A DNA stretch of 36,161 nucleotides from Clostridia bacterium (GCA_017533005.1 JAFXIQ010000057.1:1-36161), one strand, 5' to 3'; shown: positions 1 to 9,026, counted from the stretch's first letter. The notes: generated by a model not told the origin, from the letters alone. A program made the numbers and translations.

Positions 1-30
1 CCCCTGCTCTACCAACTGAGCTACCAAGGC
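1..30 (-). tRNA. tRNA, 5' part only (truncated by window edge)
   Basis: Read on the minus strand, the sequence begins GCCTTGGTA followed by a normal D-arm (GCTC, an AGTTGGTAGA loop region, then GC) and the first four bases of an anticodon stem, GGGG. The 7-nt acceptor strand is GCCTTGG. The anticodon lies outside the window, so the isotype cannot be assigned. It sits 6 bases after the CCA end of the tRNA-Asp gene, consistent with one array transcript. Confidence 0.85.
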
Positions 31-36
31 GCAAAA

Positions 37-113
37 TGGCGATCCGGAAGGGACTCGAACCCTCGACCTCTAGCGTGACAGGCTAGCGTTCTAACCATCT
101 GAACTACCGGACC
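37..113 (-). tRNA. tRNA-Asp(GTC)
   Basis: A full cloverleaf can be drawn. The acceptor strand GGTCCGG pairs with CCGGATC with one G-T wobble. The anticodon stem CTAGC/GCTAG encloses the loop CTGTCAC, giving anticodon GTC. The T-arm carries GGTTCGAGTCC. The discriminator is G, as expected for Asp, and the CCA end is encoded in the DNA. It is the third gene transcribed in the minus-strand array. Confidence 0.97.
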
Positions 114-134
114 GCGTATTAACGGGAATAATAT

Positions 135-211
135 TGGTGGACCTTCACGGACTCGAACCGCGGACCAATCGGTTATGAGCCGACCGCTCTAACCAACTGA
201 GCTAAAGGTCC
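135..211 (-). tRNA. tRNA with CAT anticodon, probably tRNA-Ile2 (lysidine type)
   Basis: The acceptor strand GGACCTT pairs with AAGGTCC, the discriminator is A and CCA is encoded. The anticodon stem GTCGG/CCGAT encloses CTCATAA, so the anticodon is CAT. The initiator tRNA is excluded because the anticodon stem lacks the three consecutive G-C pairs and the acceptor end is paired normally. From memory, the acceptor and D-arm match the Bacillus tRNA-Ile2 whose C34 is changed to lysidine by TilS, and differ from elongator Met. That assignment is by recall; an automatic scanner may label it Met. Confidence 0.75.
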
Positions 212-221
212 ATAATATTTA

Positions 222-298
<77 letters not shown>

Positions 299-327
299 AC
301 TTGTGACCCTCGTCAAGCGACTATATA

Positions 328-356
328 AATATACATTATTAAGTTGATAATGTCAA
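328..356 (-). promoter_or_regulatory. Promoter of the tRNA array
   Basis: The minus strand shows TTGACA (351-356), a 17-bp spacer and TATATT (328-333), a near-consensus sigma-A promoter. It is followed by a GC-rich leader before tRNA-Pro. It is divergent from the UMF1 promoter 130 bp away. Confidence 0.85.
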
Positions 357-483
357 CGATTTTTTCGGGAAATTTATAAATTTTTTAAGTAGAATTTTTA
401 CACCTCTTGATATTGTCACTTTTCTAGAGAAAAGTCGCTCTTTTTAACGCGCGCACGCGCGTGTACCTTGATAAAATTAATTG

Positions 484-512
484 TTTACATTTTAGATATA
501 CTGTGATATAAT
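484..512 (+). promoter_or_regulatory. Promoter of the UMF1 transporter gene
   Basis: TTTACA (484-489), a 17-bp spacer and a perfect TATAAT (507-512). The -10 is preceded by TGA, making an extended -10. The start of transcription should be near 519, giving a 5' leader of about 20 bases. An alternating CG tract (447-462) lies just upstream. Confidence 0.9.
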
Positions 513-540
513 ATACATATCTTACATTGTGGAGGCAATC

Positions 541-2043
541 GTGGATAATTCACAACCCAAAGGTATAAAAGCTTTGATTGCGAAAATGAAATCTAATAAA
601 GACGGTTTCAAGTTAACAAAAGAAGAAAGAAACTGGGCGTTATACGACGCTGGTAACTCGGCAATTTATATGTTCCTTATTTTGGTTTCTGTTTCTATTG
701 CAGACCTTGCTTACGGCACTTCTGGCACCAATCCAACTCAATTAATGTCGTGGTTTAATGCGGGAACAGGTATTATTGTTGCGCTACTTGGCCCTATTAT
801 GGGCGCCATTGCTGATAATAGAGGTAGAAAAAAACCATTATTTAAGTTCTTTGTTTATATGGGACTATTCGGTTGCTATTCTTCCCTATTAGCTAATTTC
901 TCGGCTTTTTCAACAAATGATGCTGGTTTTGCATGGGGCTTCTTCGTTCCATTTGCAATTAGCTTGTGCTTCATGTACGTTGGTTTAGGCGGTAGCTTGC
1001 TATTCTACGACAGCATGCTCGGCGACGTTACTACAGAAGAACGTAGCGACAGAGTTTCTTCTTACGGATTCGCTTACGGCTACATATTCAGCTTAATCCC
1101 ATTCTGCGTATGTCTTGCAATTTACTACTTCTTTATGGACCCACAATGGTCATATGAAAATATTTCTTTCATAAAGACGTTAGAACAAGGTTACATCGCA
1201 CTCCGTCTTGCTATCACCATTTGCTTGGCAATCTCTGCTACTTGGTGGTACTTTATGACAAGGCCCCTACTCAAAAATTACGTTCAAATTTCAGGCGTTG
1301 ACCCTGTTAAACACCAAGTTCGTGATGCTTTCAAGAAACTAGCAAAAACATTCGGTGAGCTCAAACATTACAAACACGCTTTCCTATTTATGCTCGCATT
1401 CTTCTGCTACATAAACGGTGTTAACACAGTTATCGCGCTATCAGCTACTTACGCTAGTGATATCTTAACGTCACCTGGCGTTATGGAAAACGTTTATATC
1501 CTAGGCGAACAACTAACGCCTTCTACAACGAATAATCTATCGGTTATGCTCGTTGTTGCACTTATGATGACACAAGTTATCGCTTGTATCTTCAGTATTC
1601 TATTCGGCAAATTATCAAAGAACATCGGCGCAAGAAATCTAATAATGATTTCGGTTATCGGTTACCTAGTATTCGTTGTTTACGCAGTATTCATGGGTAA
1701 AACCGGTCTACCACCACTCGCAGACTTCTTCATTCTAGCTGCAGGTGTAGGCGTATTCCAAGGCGGTATACAAGCCCTATCACGTAGCTATTTCTGCAAG
1801 CTCATTCCATCAGAAAAACAATCCGAGTTCTTCGGTTTATACGATATCTTCAATAAGAGCAGTAACTTCCTAGGAAGCTTGTTGTTCGCAGCAATTACTC
1901 TAGGTCTTGAACAAAATCAAGGTATGCATCACGTACAAGCCAACAGAATCGCAGTTGCTTGCTTGTCAGTATTCTTCGTAGTCGGCCTAGCAATTCTATT
2001 CTTCATTCCAAAGAATCACGCAGACGAAGTCGTATCGGTATAA
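541..2043 (+). CDS. UMF1-family (Atg22-like) MFS transporter
   Basis: This is a 500-residue integral membrane protein with about 12 predicted helices. Near residue 30 it has the ALYDAGNSA motif, which resembles the ALYDWANSAY signature of UMF1/Atg22-type MFS proteins. The second half has VFQGGIQALSRSYF followed by the IPSEKQSEFFGLYD region typical of the same group. The loop after helix 2 (ADNRGRKKP) is the usual MFS loop 2-3 signature. Family members are proposed effluxers; the substrate here cannot be read. The start is GTG at 541, because GGAGG at 531-535 is five bases upstream. The longer frame from GTG 529 would place the ribosome site inside the coding region. The gene is monocistronic, between its own promoter and a terminator. 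Confidence 0.88.
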   Translation: MDNSQPKGIKALIAKMKSNKDGFKLTKEERNWALYDAGNSAIYMFLILVSVSIADLAYGTSGTNPTQLMSWFNAGTGIIVALLGPIMGAIADNRGRKKPLFKFFVYMGLFGCYSSLLANFSAFSTNDAGFAWGFFVPFAISLCFMYVGLGGSLLFYDSMLGDVTTEERSDRVSSYGFAYGYIFSLIPFCVCLAIYYFFMDPQWSYENISFIKTLEQGYIALRLAITICLAISATWWYFMTRPLLKNYVQISGVDPVKHQVRDAFKKLAKTFGELKHYKHAFLFMLAFFCYINGVNTVIALSATYASDILTSPGVMENVYILGEQLTPSTTNNLSVMLVVALMMTQVIACIFSILFGKLSKNIGARNLIMISVIGYLVFVVYAVFMGKTGLPPLADFFILAAGVGVFQGGIQALSRSYFCKLIPSEKQSEFFGLYDIFNKSSNFLGSLLFAAITLGLEQNQGMHHVQANRIAVACLSVFFVVGLAILFFIPKNHADEVVSV

Positions 2044-2058
2044 CAAACGACAAATAAT

Positions 2059-2087
2059 AAAAGGCACTCTTGCGAGTGCCTTTTTTA
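2059..2087. terminator. Bidirectional intrinsic terminator between the transporter gene and rel
   Basis: GGCACTC (2063-2069), loop TTGC and GAGTGCC, flanked by A4 on the left and T6 on the right. It can terminate the plus-strand transporter gene. With its weaker T run it can also stop the minus-strand rel transcript, whose stop codon is 10 bases away. Confidence 0.92.
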
Positions 2088-2096
2088 TTTATAAAC

Positions 2097-4265
2097 TTAA
2101 TGTCCTCTCTTTACGGATAATACGTCTTCTACCGCTTCTACCTTTTTAATAATTTGTTCTAAATCATCTACCGTCTTAACGGTAATACCGACGGTTATGA
2201 TTGCTTTATCCTTAACCCTATGCATTTCTAGCGAAGAAATATTAACTCCGTTAGCAGAAGATAAAGCGACAACTGAAGCTAGTATTTTGGGCGAATCTAG
2301 GCATTCAACGCGCAAAATCGCCGTAAATTCGCCATTATTCGAGCTAGCCCACGTAGTTCTCAAAATTCTCTCTTTTTCCATATTACGAACGTTAGGACAG
2401 TCTGCTCTATGGATAGAAACTCCTGAGCCACGAGAAGCATAGCCTATTACTGCATCGCCCGGCACGGGATTACAGCACTTGGCGAACTTAACGACAAAGT
2501 CGTCGTAACCTTCTACGATAACAGCACTTGCACTCCTGCGCAAAGGTGCTTTTTCTGGCGATTTTTCTACGGTTTCTGTTGTTATATCAATAGGATTATG
2601 GATAGCTTGATACTTTTTATATCTATCTATTAGCTTCAAAAGCACTTGATTGGTAGTTAATCCACCATAACCTACCGTTGCATACATATCATCAACCGAC
2701 GACAATGAATATCTACTAAGGATATTGTCAATTCCTTCGGTAATTTGTAACAAATCTGCAAGATTATAGCCCCTACGCTTTGCTTCACGCTCAAGCATTT
2801 CCTTGCCGTTCTTAATGTTTTCTGCAAGCATTGCTTTTTTGAAATAGGCTTTTATTCTTGCTTTAGCTTGCGGGGTTTTAACGAATTTCAACCAATCTCT
2901 AGACGGACCCTTACTTGAATTGCTCGTTAAAATCTCAACCATGTCACCTGTTTCAAGTACGGTGTTTAATGGCATAATTTTGCTGTTTATCTTCGCACCT
3001 ACGCATTTATTGCCTACCGCGCTGTGTACGCGGAACGCAAAGTCTACGCAAGTTGAGCCCACTGCTAGGTCGAAAACGTCACCTTTGGGCGTGAAAACGT
3101 AAATTTCGTTGGTGTCTATGTTGGATTTTAGCGCAGCTAAAAATTCTTGTGAATCGTTTATATCCTTTTCACTCTCAATAACTTGTTGAATCCAACCGAT
3201 TTTTTTATCTAAATCAGTTTGTTGTGTGGTATTCTTACCTTCTTTATATTTCCAATGCGCCGCGATACCATATTCCGCTTTTCTGTTCATTTCGTGAGTG
3301 CGGATTTGAATCTCGAATATTTGCCCGAAATTGCTAACTACCGTAGTGTGTAGCGATTGATATAGATTGGGTTTGGGCATTGCGATATAATCTTTAAATC
3401 TGCCGGGAACAGGTTTCCATATGGAGTGAATTATACCTAGTACTGCGTAGCAATCTTTAACGGTTTCAACAATAACTCTAACCGCGATTAAATCGTAAAT
3501 TTGGTCAAGAGTTTTGTTTTGATTTTTCATTTTTTTGTAAATCGAATAAAAATGCTTCGGCCTACCTTTAATTTCGCCTTTAATTCCTGCCTTTTGCAAT
3601 TCTTTTTCAACAGCATCAGCTATTCTCGCAACTTGATACATTCTCTCTTCACGTTTCAAGTCTAGTGTGCCGGATAAATATACGAATTCTTCCCTGAATA
3701 AATACTTCATGCAAAGGTCTTCTAGCTCGCACTTAATATTAGAAATACCAAGCCTGCTTGCAAGTGGTGCATAAATGTCTAAAGTTTCATGGGCTATTCT
3801 TTGTTGCTTTTCTTCTGGTAAAGACTGAAGCGTGCGCATATTATGAAGCCTATCTGCAAGCTTTATAAACAAAACGCGCAAGTCGTTTGCCATTGAAAAG
3901 AATAATTTTCTAAAGTTTTCCGCTTGTTCTTCAACTTTTGAAGTGAATTTAATTTTTGAAAGTTTGGTAACTCCGACGACTAAACCTGTTATTTCTTCGC
4001 CGAATTTTCTCTTCATAGTTTCTTCCGTGCAATCAGTATCTTCGATAACATCGTGAAGAAGTACTGCACAAATACACGCCGAATCCATGCCTAAATCGGT
4101 CAATATCAACGCTGCGCTTATTGGATGGTTTACGTAAGGTTCACCCGATACTCGCGTCTGTCCTTTATGACAGGCTTTAGCAAAATCCAACGCATAGTTA
4201 ATAAGTTGACAATCTTCAACCGAATAAATACTTTTACATTTAGTTAGAAAATCCTTCTCTAGCAT
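2097..4265 (-). CDS. rel: Bifunctional (p)ppGpp synthetase/hydrolase Rel
   Basis: The protein makes and degrades (p)ppGpp in the stringent response. With the start chosen here it has 722 residues, normal for long Rel. The HD hydrolase domain has HDVIED at about 71-76. The synthetase domain has GRPKHFYSIYKKM near 234-246 and RFKD at about 289-292, the charged motif of bifunctional Rel/SpoT rather than the EFDD of RelA. A TGS domain (about 386-449) and a C-terminal ACT domain (about 647-722) follow. The ATG at 4265 is preferred. The longer frame begins with a TTG at 4328 without a ribosome site, and the shorter start restores the family's usual N-terminal spacing. The gene follows recJ by 81 bases; apt, usual between the two in Firmicutes, is absent. 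Confidence 0.95.
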   Translation of the reverse strand: MLEKDFLTKCKSIYSVEDCQLINYALDFAKACHKGQTRVSGEPYVNHPISAALILTDLGMDSACICAVLLHDVIEDTDCTEETMKRKFGEEITGLVVGVTKLSKIKFTSKVEEQAENFRKLFFSMANDLRVLFIKLADRLHNMRTLQSLPEEKQQRIAHETLDIYAPLASRLGISNIKCELEDLCMKYLFREEFVYLSGTLDLKREERMYQVARIADAVEKELQKAGIKGEIKGRPKHFYSIYKKMKNQNKTLDQIYDLIAVRVIVETVKDCYAVLGIIHSIWKPVPGRFKDYIAMPKPNLYQSLHTTVVSNFGQIFEIQIRTHEMNRKAEYGIAAHWKYKEGKNTTQQTDLDKKIGWIQQVIESEKDINDSQEFLAALKSNIDTNEIYVFTPKGDVFDLAVGSTCVDFAFRVHSAVGNKCVGAKINSKIMPLNTVLETGDMVEILTSNSSKGPSRDWLKFVKTPQAKARIKAYFKKAMLAENIKNGKEMLEREAKRRGYNLADLLQITEGIDNILSRYSLSSVDDMYATVGYGGLTTNQVLLKLIDRYKKYQAIHNPIDITTETVEKSPEKAPLRRSASAVIVEGYDDFVVKFAKCCNPVPGDAVIGYASRGSGVSIHRADCPNVRNMEKERILRTTWASSNNGEFTAILRVECLDSPKILASVVALSSANGVNISSLEMHRVKDKAIITVGITVKTVDDLEQIIKKVEAVEDVLSVKRGH

Positions 4266-4346
4266 ATTAAACCCCAAATGCTTTATAACACGGTGAATCT
4301 TCAAGATTGACCTTATCGTTACCAACAATCAAATGCTTGTCGGCGT

Positions 4347-6554
4347 TTATTGTGAATATCCTAATTCGGAAAAGATTATTACGCCTAACGCAAACGTTAA
4401 AAGCGAGCCTCTATACCCTTGCCTTAACATGGCTTCGTAAGCATCTTTTACCGAAGTAAATTCTTTGTCGTTCATGTATGCACGCATAAACGTAAACATA
4501 CTTATAAGCTCGTTACGAGATATACTCAAATCGGGCTTTTTACTTATTGCAACACGGCTACCCTTTCTAATTACAGCCCCCGTTGTCCTAGATAAAAAGT
4601 CTAGGTAGCTTTGTGGTGGATAGTCGTATACGACAATCTCCGTCGCATAACTGAAATCGCAATTATTATTAGGTGCAAGTATTATAGTATTATACGGATT
4701 AGGGCTACCAATCTCTTTATACTGAGGTACGTAAGTAGGATATTTGGCTCTCAACGCGTTAAACGTCTCTAGCGTTTCCGCAATCAAAATCTTCCCATAC
4801 AACGAGCTGTTTTCGCTATCCTTTCTACGTGGTTTTTGCTCGGTAGTAACAGCTAAATATTTATCTGCGTGTTGCACGGCAAGGCTCTCTACGGAAGGCT
4901 TTATTTCCATAAGCTCCATATCCTTAAAGGCGCATTTAACGCTCTCTTTGTTACGGAAAACGTCCTTCTCTACAGAGAAGTATATACGCTTATTCATATC
5001 AGAACGCAAAACGTCGATTTTATCATAAGCGTTAAACGCTATAATTTCAACGTTGTAGCGATGTCTATACTTAATATGCTGACTTGAACTTATTCTCTCA
5101 AAGTTGAGCGCATTCGCATTAATAGCAAACGTTGGGCGTGGATTGTCCATTCCAAATGGTTCTAAGAGTTTAAGTTTATCAACAAAATCAAGGTCGATTT
5201 TATCAATATCAAGTATCGCATCACACCTATATTTAGGCAAGAATAACTCGTCAGAATAGGTGTTTTTTATGTAATTATTCGCAAGTTCAATGAATTTTTC
5301 GAGATTTTCCGGATAAATACTGAGTCCTGCAGCCATAGCGTGCCCACCGAATTGAATAACTGCAGATTGCGATGCTGACAATACTTCAAATATGTTAACA
5401 CCGTCAATACTTCTACAGGAGCCTTTCAAATAATCATCTTTTTTTGTGAATAATATAGTCGGACGCTTGAAATCTTCCGTGAGTTTAGCGGCAGCTATGC
5501 CTATAACGCCACCCTCCCATTCATCGTTAGATAGTACTATTATTTTGTTATTAACTAGGTCGTAGTTAAGTAACATTTCACGAGCTTCTTCTATGGTCTT
5601 AGCGCATAAATCTTGGCGAACTTTATTTTCGCTGTCAAGTTCTTCTGCAATTATGTTTAGTAGCGAGCTGTCGGTAGAAGTTAATAGCTTAAACGACTTA
5701 TCGGCGCTACTCAATCTACCCGATGCGTTAAGTCTAGGTGCAATTTTAAATCCTACGTCCGTTGCTGTGACGGGAGCATCGGTTTTATGCCCCGCTAATC
5801 GTAATAACGCTTTAATTCCGTCCCTTACTTTTAGGCCGGTTAGCATTTTTAACCCGTGTCTTGCTATAATTCTGTTTTCGCCTTTTAATGGAACTAAATC
5901 TGCAATCGTAGATATAGCGCAAATATCTAAATACTTACGAACACTAACTCTATCCGTAAGCATTTCTGCGAGTTTATATGCAACACCCGCCCCGCATAAC
6001 TCGGGAGCACCTTCTTGTGTTTTCGGGTCGATAACTATGGTATTAGGAAGTATATCCCCCGGTTCGTGGTGGTCGGTTATAAGAATATCTATGCCTTGTG
6101 ATTTGGCATAATCTACTTCTTCAATCGAGCCGATACCACAGTCAACGGTTATAATAAGGTTAGGTGATTTAGAGGCAATAACTCTCTTCAAAGTGTCTAA
6201 AGACAAACCGTAACCGTCTTCTACTCTTGTTGGAATGAAGACTTCTACGTTTGCATTTAGCTCTTTTAAGGTTAAATATAGTATGGATGAAGCACCAATT
6301 CCATCGCAGTCGTAATCGCCGAATATAAGGATTTTAGAGCCTTTAGCGACGTGCTTCTCGACTAGGCGAGCGCCCTCTTCCATGCCGTTAAAAACCGTAG
6401 GCGAACACATATCGTCAAGCTCCGGATACAAAAATGCCTTTGCTTCACTTGCCGTTTTAATTCCACGCTCAATAAGAAGGACGGCTAGTATTTCATCTAG
6501 CCCTGTTGCCCTTCTTAATGTGGATATTAAATTAGCGTCATAAGTGTCCGTCAT
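4347..6554 (-). CDS. recJ: Single-stranded-DNA-specific exonuclease RecJ
   Basis: A 5'-3' single-strand exonuclease acting in mismatch repair and recombinational repair. The DHH-family motifs are intact: FGDYDCDG at about 78-85, TDHHEPG at about 160-166, IADLVPL near 218, and GGHAMAAG (DHHA1) at about 403-410. APRLNASGRL near 272-281 is also typical. The C-terminal third is the OB-type domain plus an extension found in Firmicutes RecJ. The total of 735 residues is within the family range. ATG 6554 was taken as start; a TTG five codons upstream is the only alternative. No Shine-Dalgarno sequence is visible, and a terminator ends 11 bases upstream of the ATG, so how the gene is transcribed is unclear. 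Confidence 0.94.
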   Translation of the reverse strand: MTDTYDANLISTLRRATGLDEILAVLLIERGIKTASEAKAFLYPELDDMCSPTVFNGMEEGARLVEKHVAKGSKILIFGDYDCDGIGASSILYLTLKELNANVEVFIPTRVEDGYGLSLDTLKRVIASKSPNLIITVDCGIGSIEEVDYAKSQGIDILITDHHEPGDILPNTIVIDPKTQEGAPELCGAGVAYKLAEMLTDRVSVRKYLDICAISTIADLVPLKGENRIIARHGLKMLTGLKVRDGIKALLRLAGHKTDAPVTATDVGFKIAPRLNASGRLSSADKSFKLLTSTDSSLLNIIAEELDSENKVRQDLCAKTIEEAREMLLNYDLVNNKIIVLSNDEWEGGVIGIAAAKLTEDFKRPTILFTKKDDYLKGSCRSIDGVNIFEVLSASQSAVIQFGGHAMAAGLSIYPENLEKFIELANNYIKNTYSDELFLPKYRCDAILDIDKIDLDFVDKLKLLEPFGMDNPRPTFAINANALNFERISSSQHIKYRHRYNVEIIAFNAYDKIDVLRSDMNKRIYFSVEKDVFRNKESVKCAFKDMELMEIKPSVESLAVQHADKYLAVTTEQKPRRKDSENSSLYGKILIAETLETFNALRAKYPTYVPQYKEIGSPNPYNTIILAPNNNCDFSYATEIVVYDYPPQSYLDFLSRTTGAVIRKGSRVAISKKPDLSISRNELISMFTFMRAYMNDKEFTSVKDAYEAMLRQGYRGSLLTFALGVIIFSELGYSQ

Positions 6555-6564
6555 AGTAAAATGT

Positions 6565-6594
6565 AACAAAAAAAGCCCACGGCAAGTGGACTTT
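6565..6594 (-). terminator. Terminator of the secD-secF operon
   Basis: On the minus strand AAAGTCCAC, loop TTGCC and GTGGGCTTT form a 9-bp stem with one G-T pair, followed by a run of seven T. It begins 13 bases after the secF stop codon. It lies between secF and recJ, so recJ-rel depends on read-through or on a promoter not recognised here. Confidence 0.88.
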
Positions 6595-6606
6595 TTTTAA
6601 GTTTTG

Positions 6607-7659
6607 TTATCTTCTAGCTCTTGCTTTCTTTGTCTTGCGGACGTTATTTTGTTTAGCCTTCATTAGTAAGCCCCAAATGCTAGGAGCAATGAAGATTGAT
6701 GAATACAAACCTGAAAGAATACCAAAGATAATCGGTAGTGCGAAGTCAGTCAACGTTTGAACGCCTACGCAAGCAAGAATTGTGATGGTTAAAAGCGTTG
6801 TTGCGCTAGTGAGCAATGCTCTTGATACGCAGTCGGAAACTGAACCATTAAGAACGCCCTTGATATCAACCCTTTCTTTCTTATGCTTATATGGTGCCAT
6901 ATTTTCACGAACTCTATCGAATACGATAATCGTATTGTTAATGGAGTAAGCGATAATCGTAATTATGCCCGCGATTAGTGAGCTGTTGATTTGAATACGG
7001 AAAATGATAACGCATGCAAGCATTACTATAACGTCGGTTAATTGAGCGCATAGTGCTGCGATACCACTGAAGAAGTCGAATCTAATAGCCGTATAGATAA
7101 GCATTAAAAGAATAGCAATACCAACTGATAGACAAGCTTTCTTGATAAGGTCTGAAGAAGCTGTAGCGTTAGTCATCTCTGCGTTAGCCGTAATTCTAAC
7201 TGATGTGCCGTATTTTTCTACGAATTTATTAACTACGGTCTTTTCGATTGTATCGTTGATAGCAATCATTTCTTCAGTTTTATCCGCTGAGTTATAGTCA
7301 GTGCCACCGATAGAATTTTGGTACTTAACGATAATTGCATTATCGCCACTCTTTTGAGCCATACCAGCTTTTGCGCCACTTTCTGCGACTGCTTCTTCAA
7401 TCATTTTTACGTGTTCATCATAGTTGCTACCTTGCATATCAGCGCCAGTCATTTCAACCGTCAAAACCGTTCCGCCTTTGAAGTCGATACCAACGTTAGC
7501 AAATCCGTCGTATTTATTACCTTCCGTGCTATAAACCGTTCCGCATACAAGTGCGATAAAGATTATTGCTAATGGTAGAATAAACCAGTAGTAAGCGTTT
7601 TGGTAAATAGGTAATCTATTTTTATGAAGGTCAAATTTAGCAAAAAATTTATTTTTCAT
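6607..7659 (-). CDS. secF: Protein translocase subunit SecF
   Basis: SecF works with SecD at the membrane to use the proton gradient in late steps of Sec-dependent export. The 350-residue protein has an N-terminal helix, an extracytoplasmic domain containing GIDFKGGTV, and five further helices. The second part carries YSINNTIIVFDRVREN, the SecF counterpart of the SecD signature. The conserved Asp often found after SxN is Asn here. The C-terminus is very basic. The ATG overlaps the secD stop by one base (TAATG). A strong AAAGGAGGT lies within the last secD codons, so the two are translationally coupled. Confidence 0.96.
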   Translation of the reverse strand: MKNKFFAKFDLHKNRLPIYQNAYYWFILPLAIIFIALVCGTVYSTEGNKYDGFANVGIDFKGGTVLTVEMTGADMQGSNYDEHVKMIEEAVAESGAKAGMAQKSGDNAIIVKYQNSIGGTDYNSADKTEEMIAINDTIEKTVVNKFVEKYGTSVRITANAEMTNATASSDLIKKACLSVGIAILLMLIYTAIRFDFFSGIAALCAQLTDVIVMLACVIIFRIQINSSLIAGIITIIAYSINNTIIVFDRVRENMAPYKHKKERVDIKGVLNGSVSDCVSRALLTSATTLLTITILACVGVQTLTDFALPIIFGILSGLYSSIFIAPSIWGLLMKAKQNNVRKTKKARARR

Positions 7660-8969
7660 TATAGCTTACCTCCTTTTTCTTCTTCGACACCCTCTTCTAC
7701 TTTCAATGCGTAGAACAAGTCGTTGGTATCGTTGAATGAAAGCTCAATCTTAACGAGTAGTCTTGTTATGAAGATAGCCGTGAACATTGAGAGCAATACA
7801 CCGATTAGTAGTGTAATAGCGAAGCTCTTAATTGCAGTAGCACCGAATATAATCATAACGATTGAACCAAGAATCGTCGTAACGTTAGAGTCGATAATAG
7901 CAATGATAGCCTTCTTAAATCCAGTATTAACTGCAGATGGGATTGCTTTACCCATAAACCTACGTTCATCCCTAATACGTTCGAAGATAATAACGTTAGC
8001 GTCAACAGCCATACCGATACTCAATATAACACCTGCAATTGATGGGAGCGTAAGTTGAACCCAAGGAACGATTGCTAGTGCGTAAATCAATAGAACCGTA
8101 TAAATGACTAGCGCGAATGCACTCGCAATACCTAGTCCACGGTATCTGATAATCATTATCAACATAACTACTGCTAAACCGATAAGACCAGCCATAATAC
8201 CATATTTCAATGCGTTTTCGCCTAACGTAGGTGAAATCGTTGAAGTTTGGATGGGTGATAGTTTAACAGCGAACGTACCTGCATTAATTTTGATAGCGTA
8301 TTCGTTAGCAGTTTTATAATCGTATTGACCTGTTATAATTGCTTTACCATCGGTAATAGCAGTGTTAACGGTAGGTGCCATAACTTCTTGGTCGTTAATG
8401 AAGATAGAAATCTTTTTGCCAATATTGTTTGTGGTTGCAGTTGCAAATTCTGCAGTACCTTCGTCGTTAAATTGCAAGCTAATTGCATATGAACCTTCAT
8501 AGAGTGTTGCCGTTGCGCTTTCTAGGTGTTTTGAACCTTCGATAAGAACGTTACCACTTTCGTCACGGAATTCTAGTTCTGCGGGGTCACCTAAAAGTGC
8601 CATTAGAGATTCGGTATCTTCAACTGAAGGAACTTCTACGCGAATTTGGTCGTTACCTTGTTTGGTAACGGTAGCTTCGGTATATCCCTTAGAGAACAAC
8701 AAACTCTCTAGGTTTGCTATAGTGCCTTGCATTGCTGCATCTGCTTCTTCTTGCGAGCCGAACTCTGATAGGTCTGCTTCGTATACAGCATACATACCAC
8801 CTTCTAGGTCAAGTCCGAGCTTGATTGCTTTTGATACCCATTTAAAGTCGTAATTCGTGTTGCCGATAGCAAATGAATCTTCCCCGTTCAATGGGAAAAT
8901 CATTAGCATCATTCCTACTATTACGATAGCGAGTATAACTATTATAATTATGGATTTGGTTTTGCTCAC
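7659..8969 (-). CDS. secD: Protein translocase subunit SecD
   Basis: Partner of SecF in the Sec accessory complex. The chain of 436 residues has one N-terminal helix, a large extracytoplasmic domain opening with LGLDLEGGMYAVYEADL, and five C-terminal helices. These carry SIGMAVDANVIIFERIRDE, the hallmark SecD motif. The start is the GTG at 8969. GGAGG lies seven bases upstream, and the promoter -35 box covers the TTG at 9026 from which a longer frame could be read, so the longer start is not possible on this transcript. Confidence 0.96.
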   Translation of the reverse strand: MSKTKSIIIIVILAIVIVGMMLMIFPLNGEDSFAIGNTNYDFKWVSKAIKLGLDLEGGMYAVYEADLSEFGSQEEADAAMQGTIANLESLLFSKGYTEATVTKQGNDQIRVEVPSVEDTESLMALLGDPAELEFRDESGNVLIEGSKHLESATATLYEGSYAISLQFNDEGTAEFATATTNNIGKKISIFINDQEVMAPTVNTAITDGKAIITGQYDYKTANEYAIKINAGTFAVKLSPIQTSTISPTLGENALKYGIMAGLIGLAVVMLIMIIRYRGLGIASAFALVIYTVLLIYALAIVPWVQLTLPSIAGVILSIGMAVDANVIIFERIRDERRFMGKAIPSAVNTGFKKAIIAIIDSNVTTILGSIVMIIFGATAIKSFAITLLIGVLLSMFTAIFITRLLVKIELSFNDTNDLFYALKVEEGVEEEKGGKL

Positions 8970-8997
8970 GCTTATGCCTCCTGCATTAATCTTTTTA

Positions 8998-9026
8998 ATT
9001 ATAAAGCTTAATGCAATTTTAGTCAA
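8998..9026 (-). promoter_or_regulatory. Promoter of secD-secF
   Basis: TTGACT (9021-9026), a 17-bp spacer and a perfect TATAAT (8998-9003) on the minus strand. Transcription should begin near 8991, about 22 bases before the GTG start. A perfect 16-bp AT palindrome (9035-9050) lies just upstream and could be an UP-type element or an operator. Confidence 0.9.

Noticed and set aside
418..435. Hairpin ACTTTTC-TAGA-GAAAAGT as a terminator
   Set aside because: The stem is short and AT-rich, no gene ends before it, and the T run is displaced; it might be an operator, but support is lacking.
529..540. Start of the UMF1 gene at GTG 529
   Set aside because: The reading frame from 529 would contain the ribosome site GGAGG as coding sequence; GTG 541 is correctly spaced after it.
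5593..6111. Long open frame (172 codons) on the plus strand inside recJ
   Set aside because: It is fully antisense to RecJ with intact motifs, has no ribosome site and shows no recognisable protein features.
8970..9026. Longer SecD from TTG 9026
   Set aside because: The TTG lies in the promoter -35; GTG 8969 has a good ribosome site.
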